Source: Cuniculiplasma sp. (GTDB lineage Archaea; Thermoplasmatota; Thermoplasmata; Thermoplasmatales; Thermoplasmataceae). Taken from it: 8,066 bases of DNA. Below the pieces are notes generated by a model. It was not told the DNA's origin. It did no database searches and saw only the letters and a program-made list of their open reading frames with translations. The stretch's first letter is position 1, and every line of letters starts with the position of its first letter. The position numbers were made by a program, and so were the translations under genes. The stretch covers positions 3,316-11,381 of the forward strand of contig JAGDXN010000051.1 of NCBI GenBank assembly GCA_023256455.1, in the 5' to 3' direction. Below are positions 5,328-8,066 of the stretch, piece by piece.

Positions 5328-6349
5328 TGGCCCGGAGGGAATACGGCCATATCGAAATCATAATATTCTTTTTCATCAAATCTTAATATATCCGGGTTAA
5401 TATTCAGTTTTTCAGCCATGTGGTAAGCAAAGTAATAAGTGTAGGCAATTGCCTGTATGGGGAATTCAAAATCATTGCGTGTGTCCGGGTATATTTCAAA
5501 ATCGCCTGCTCCATTTATGGTGAGGGCCTTTGCCTTCACATGATGGATTCCCGCAACAATCTGTTCAGTTCTTTGCCTGTCTGAATGGCCAGATATGATT
5601 ATTAAAAGGGTTCCATTATCCGTAACAGAAGTGCACCCGTGGTTATATTCCTCCAGCTCAATACCTTCCGAATGAATATGGGTTGCCTCCTTTAATTTTT
5701 GTGCCGTTTCCCTTGCGGCAATAAAGTTATTCCCGGCACCCAGAACAAATATGTTTTTTATGCCATCTATTTCATTTACTACACTTTTCATTTCCCTATC
5801 GGCCTTTTCAAGGGTTTTTTCCATAATCTGTATAAATCCCTTAAAATCATAATCTTCCCCTGCGTATTTCTTTGCAATAATTGCACTTGCAAGAACATTA
5901 TCGAAAAATGCCTTCGTATTGCAAAGTGATCTGTCTTTTTCATTTATCACTACGGGAATATTGCTTTCCTTAGCCAGAGGGGAATCTGAATAATGGGTTA
6001 TTCCTATAACATTTGAATCTGAATGCCTCCTGATTGCCTCAAGAGTGGAAAATGTCTTCCCGGTATGGGAAAGGGCCACTATATTGGGGTAAGGCTCAAA
6101 ATACTTTTCAAGTTCATACCCCATATAACTGTTCCATGCATGCTCATATCTGTTAATAAATTGAAAACCAAGTACTCCAGAATGGTAGGAAGTTCCATTG
6201 CCCGTAACTGTAACACCTCTTTTCTTGAATTCAAGATTCAGGTTTCCAACATTTTCCAATGTGGTTCTCAGGGCTTTTGGTGTTTCCTTAAGCATATCAT
6301 ACATTATGTAAGGGTGTGATTTTCTTATCTCTGGTAATTCATCAGTCAT
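5321..6349 (-). CDS. Double-SIS-domain sugar-phosphate protein (GlmS isomerase-like)
   Basis: The 342-residue protein has two SIS (sugar isomerase) domains, like the isomerase half of GlmS but without the glutaminase domain. The N-terminus MYDMLKETPKAL (16-27) matches the family's start. SIS 1 (about 45-165) contains GNGTSYHSG (50-58) and the phosphate-binding loop SHTGKT (94-99). SIS 2 (about 198-320) contains KLKEATHIHSEGIELEEYNHG (218-238), where E234 and H237 align with the conserved Glu and His of GlmS's GELKHG. The C-terminal Lys-bearing tail of GlmS (DQPRNLAKSVTVE) is absent, and the protein ends in Pro-Gly-His-His. No Cys nucleophile for glutamine hydrolysis is present at the N-terminus. 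An archaeal GlmD-type glucosamine-6-phosphate deaminase or an AgaS-like ketose/aldose isomerase are the likeliest roles. The fold is secure; the reaction is not resolved. It is probably a single-gene transcript. Confidence 0.9.
   Translation of the reverse strand: MTDELPEIRKSHPYIMYDMLKETPKALRTTLENVGNLNLEFKKRGVTVTGNGTSYHSGVLGFQFINRYEHAWNSYMGYELEKYFEPYPNIVALSHTGKTFSTLEAIRRHSDSNVIGITHYSDSPLAKESNIPVVINEKDRSLCNTKAFFDNVLASAIIAKKYAGEDYDFKGFIQIMEKTLEKADREMKSVVNEIDGIKNIFVLGAGNNFIAARETAQKLKEATHIHSEGIELEEYNHGCTSVTDNGTLLIIISGHSDRQRTEQIVAGIHHVKAKALTINGAGDFEIYPDTRNDFEFPIQAIAYTYYFAYHMAEKLNINPDILRFDEKEYYDFDMAVFPPGHH
5327..5370 (+). terminator. Possible hairpin terminator of the 56-residue gene
   Basis: ATGGCC (5327-5332) pairs perfectly with GGCCAT (5345-5350) across a 12-base loop just after the TGA, and a short T-run follows at 5366-5370. 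The stem lies within the 3' coding end of the SIS-domain gene on the other strand. The distance to the T-run is longer than in a classical terminator. Confidence 0.3.
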
Positions 6350-6372
6350 AATGGGATTAAGTAACTTATGAC

Positions 6373-6378
6373 ATAAAA
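6373..6378 (-). promoter_or_regulatory. Possible TATA box of the SIS-domain gene
   Basis: The minus strand reads TTTTAT at -29 to -24 relative to the ATG at 6349, with no Shine-Dalgarno site near the start. This suggests a leaderless transcript. A further AT-rich block (TAAATTTAAAAAGG, around 6405-6418) is an alternative promoter that would give a leader. Confidence 0.4.
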
Positions 6379-6447
6379 CTATTTGGAAAATTTTTTTTCA
6401 CAACTCCTTTTTAAATTTATTACTATAAAAGAGATTCAGTCAATTAA

Positions 6448-6453
6448 TTTATA
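6448..6453 (+). promoter_or_regulatory. TATA box of the 116-residue gene
   Basis: TTTATA lies at -27 to -22 relative to the ATG at 6475, within TTAATTTATACTATC. No Shine-Dalgarno site precedes the ATG, so a leaderless transcript is likely. Confidence 0.55.
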
Positions 6454-6474
6454 CTATCATTTGATAATGGATAA

Positions 6475-6825
6475 ATGGAGGAACAGGTATCAATAAGGGG
6501 GGATTTCTCCAATATCATAAACTATTTTGGCCAGATGCTTTCCATTAAAAAACTAAGGGAGTTTGACGTGCACGATTTCCACATGAAATTTGATGGATAT
6601 GAAACCATAACAGATGCCGATTCCCTAAAGAAGAAATACATGGAGGACTTTCCAGATTCAAGAAATGTTGACAGGATAGTTTATCTCAAATTTTCTGTAA
6701 GGAAGGGAGATCATGTGTTTAACTTCAGGGTCGGATGGGATTTTGCAAATTTCAATGGTATGGGAAATGAACAATCCGAGGCATTTCTTGACATGCTTGA
6801 CAGATCAACCTTCCGCTTCTTCTGA
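6475..6825 (+). CDS. Unrecognised 116-residue soluble protein
   Basis: I do not recognise a family. The 116-residue product is acidic to neutral, with no membrane segment or signal peptide. It appears to be mixed alpha/beta. A charged stretch (DADSLKKKYMEDFPDSRN, about 47-64) is followed by strand-like segments VDRIVYLKFSVRKG (65-78) and HVFNFRVGWDF (80-90), then a C-terminal helix AFLDMLDR (103-110) and the ending STFRFF. The start ATG has a TATA box exactly 27 bases before it. A separate ATG eight bases earlier opens only a nine-codon frame and is rejected. The gene is divergent from the SIS-domain gene across 125 bases and precedes the membrane-protein/glycosyltransferase pair, which has its own promoter. 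It is probably a single-gene transcript. Confidence 0.75.
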   Translation: MEEQVSIRGDFSNIINYFGQMLSIKKLREFDVHDFHMKFDGYETITDADSLKKKYMEDFPDSRNVDRIVYLKFSVRKGDHVFNFRVGWDFANFNGMGNEQSEAFLDMLDRSTFRFF

Positions 6826-6876
6826 TTATCATAAACCATTCCTTTATTATCTTAATAATATGAAAACAAAAAATTA

Positions 6877-6886
6877 TTTTATAAAT
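6877..6886 (+). promoter_or_regulatory. TATA box of the membrane protein / glycosyltransferase pair
   Basis: TTTTATAAAT begins at -27 relative to the ATG at 6904, and no Shine-Dalgarno site is present. This is one of the best TATA matches in the window and fits a leaderless transcript covering both downstream genes. Confidence 0.6.
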
Positions 6887-6903
6887 AAATATTACACTTT
6901 TTA

Positions 6904-7464
6904 ATGGCTCAAATTAAACTAAGAGGGAGACTTGACACATTTTATAAGGTGAGGGTTGTTTTGATTGTATCCTTTGTTGTATCGTTTATGCTCACAACTA
7001 AGATAGGACAAAAATATATTCCCCATTCGGAACTGCTGGCACAAAACATTGTAAGTTTCTACAGCAATTCCAACATTCTGAACTTTTACGGAACAATCAT
7101 GGGATTATTGATGGCTGCCTATACAGTTCTCATATCCATGATTCCCATATTTCACCCGGACAGTCTGAAGCAGCCCATATTCGGCCAGATTAACAGGCTC
7201 TTTGTCTTTACCATCATGATCGGCCTGTTATCCATGCTTCTGAATTTTGCAAGTTTTATCGTTGACAAGTCTTCCCAGTATTTTTTGTTTGTAGAGGTTT
7301 TTCTCTTTATTGCCCTTATAACAGGTATAATATTCTCTGTTCTATCACTCTCTGATATATTCAACATCCTCCGCGGAAAGAAAATCTCCAGGGAGCTCCC
7401 CAGGGAGGTTGGCAGCAGAGGATCAAGAATCCTGCAAGAGAGCGAGAAAGATGGTACACATTAA
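6904..7464 (+). CDS. Four-helix membrane protein, unrecognised
   Basis: The 186-residue product has four predicted membrane helices (about 17-33, 61-83, 98-120 and 127-150). Between the first two is an external-type polar loop with several Asn and Ser. At the end is a charged, Arg- and Glu-rich tail (157-186) that is probably cytoplasmic. The basic N-terminus (KLRGR) is consistent with an N-inside topology. I recognise no family. Its last 14 bases overlap the start of a membrane-bound glycosyltransferase gene, so the two are very likely co-transcribed and co-translated. It may act as a partner, regulator or lipid-substrate helper of that enzyme, which is inference from position only. Confidence 0.8.
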   Translation: MAQIKLRGRLDTFYKVRVVLIVSFVVSFMLTTKIGQKYIPHSELLAQNIVSFYSNSNILNFYGTIMGLLMAAYTVLISMIPIFHPDSLKQPIFGQINRLFVFTIMIGLLSMLLNFASFIVDKSSQYFLFVEVFLFIALITGIIFSVLSLSDIFNILRGKKISRELPREVGSRGSRILQESEKDGTH

Positions 7465-8066
7465 TGAATGGATAAAACTTCTCTGGCTGTTATTCATTTT
7501 CATACTTCTTATTTTCTCCTTTCTGAGATTGTACCTGACAAGATGGTGGGAACGCAGGGTGGAAAAGCTCGATCATAATTTCAATCCTGACGTTAAGGTA
7601 ATAATGCCTTGCAAGGGCCTTGATATCGACATGGAGGATAATATCAGGTCGGTCATGAACCAGAAATATCCCAAATTTGAGTTAATTGGTGTGGTGGATG
7701 ATGAAACTGATCCAGCATACAAAGTTTTGAAAAATCTGGGTATAAATACCCTCATCACCGATAATAGATTCAAAGGAAGTGGAAAGGTAAGGGCAATAAG
7801 CACTGCCCTGAGCAAGATTGAAATGGACAATGTGGTTGTTCTGGTGGATTCAGACACGTCTGTTGGAGAAAACTGGCTTTCCTATCTCATAAATCCCTTA
7901 AGGGATGAAAGTGTGGGTGCAGTAAGTACTTACCCATACTATATTCCTGTTGAGCAGAACAATTTTTGGGGATATGTGAAAAAAATCTGGGGTTACCTTG
8001 GCATAAATATGATGGAGTTCAGACCTGCAAGATTTGTCTGGGGAGGTTCAGTGGCATTCAGGAGAT
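7451..8066 (+). CDS. Membrane-anchored GT2/GT21-like glycosyltransferase, 5' part only
   Basis: The 205 visible residues are the start of a family-2 glycosyltransferase resembling ceramide glucosyltransferases (GT21); the frame runs off the window. A membrane anchor (about 8-29) is followed by basic residues. Then come VIMPCKGLDIDMEDNIRSV (50-68), matching the PCKG block of GT21-like enzymes, and QKYPKFELIGVVDDETDPAY (71-90). KGSGKVRAIS (108-117) precedes LVDSDT (131-136), whose DSD is the nucleotide-sugar and metal binding motif. VWGGSVAFRR (196-205) matches the family's Gly-Gly-Ser-x-Ala-Phe-Arg block. Family members transfer a sugar from a nucleotide-sugar to a lipid at the cytoplasmic face. 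Making archaeal glycolipids would fit an organism without a cell wall, as inference. The catalytic (Q/R)xxRW motif and C-terminal helices would lie beyond the window. No ribosome binding site is clear, so translation is probably coupled to the preceding gene. Confidence 0.9.
   Translation, partial: MVHINEWIKLLWLLFIFILLIFSFLRLYLTRWWERRVEKLDHNFNPDVKVIMPCKGLDIDMEDNIRSVMNQKYPKFELIGVVDDETDPAYKVLKNLGINTLITDNRFKGSGKVRAISTALSKIEMDNVVVLVDSDTSVGENWLSYLINPLRDESVGAVSTYPYYIPVEQNNFWGYVKKIWGYLGINMMEFRPARFVWGGSVAFRR

Noticed and set aside
6467..6496. Nine-codon frame beginning at ATG 6467
   Set aside because: It stops after nine codons and lies over the start of the 116-residue gene. The TATA spacing fits ATG 6475 instead.
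6860..6904. 14-codon frame (MKTKNYFINK...) before the four-helix protein
   Set aside because: It is Lys/Asn/Tyr-rich because it runs across the AT-rich promoter, and has no support as a gene.
7573..7857. Antisense open frame inside the glycosyltransferase gene
   Set aside because: It is a shadow of a strongly recognised coding region, and its translation shows no family features.

Overview
The window looks like a piece of a Thermoplasmatales-type (Euryarchaeota) chromosome. This is an inference from four things. The DNA is AT-rich, with many ATA, AGA and AGG codons. TATA-like boxes sit about 27 bases upstream of several start codons. A DUF211 protein is present, a family known mainly from archaea. 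The CinA-family protein lacks the C-terminal amidohydrolase domain that bacterial versions carry. I cannot name a species, and I see no tRNA, rRNA, CRISPR array or insertion sequence.

Left block, minus strand (about 28-3975, read right to left). A tight cluster begins with a DUF211 protein behind a good TATA box and Shine-Dalgarno site. It is joined by GTGA and ATGA overlaps to a small VIT/CCC1-like membrane protein and then to a 483-residue polytopic membrane protein with an intramembrane Cys-Gln-Cys-Glu motif. Ten bases on comes a fumarylacetoacetate hydrolase (FAH) family enzyme, and its 3' end overlaps an unrecognised 311-residue protein by 74 bases. The first three genes are the best candidate here for an undescribed functional unit, plausibly metal or ion transport. 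The last two may be a separate metabolic pair.

Middle block, plus strand (about 4131-5327). A divergent promoter region separates the left cluster from a 32-residue single-pass membrane protein. That small gene ends three bases before a stand-alone CinA-N/MoCF-fold protein. A 56-residue highly charged protein follows. It converges on the next gene, and the two overlap by 7 bases at their 3' ends.

Right block. A double-SIS-domain sugar-phosphate protein (minus strand, 5321-6349) is divergent from a 116-residue unknown protein (plus strand). After that come a four-helix membrane protein and, overlapping it by 14 bases, the start of a membrane-anchored GT2/GT21-like glycosyltransferase cut by the window edge. 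This last pair probably acts in glycolipid or surface glycan synthesis.

Most first-in-transcript genes have a TATA-like element about 27 bases before the start codon and no Shine-Dalgarno site, which fits leaderless transcripts. Genes inside the left cluster, or with a 5' leader, have GAGG-type ribosome binding sites instead.
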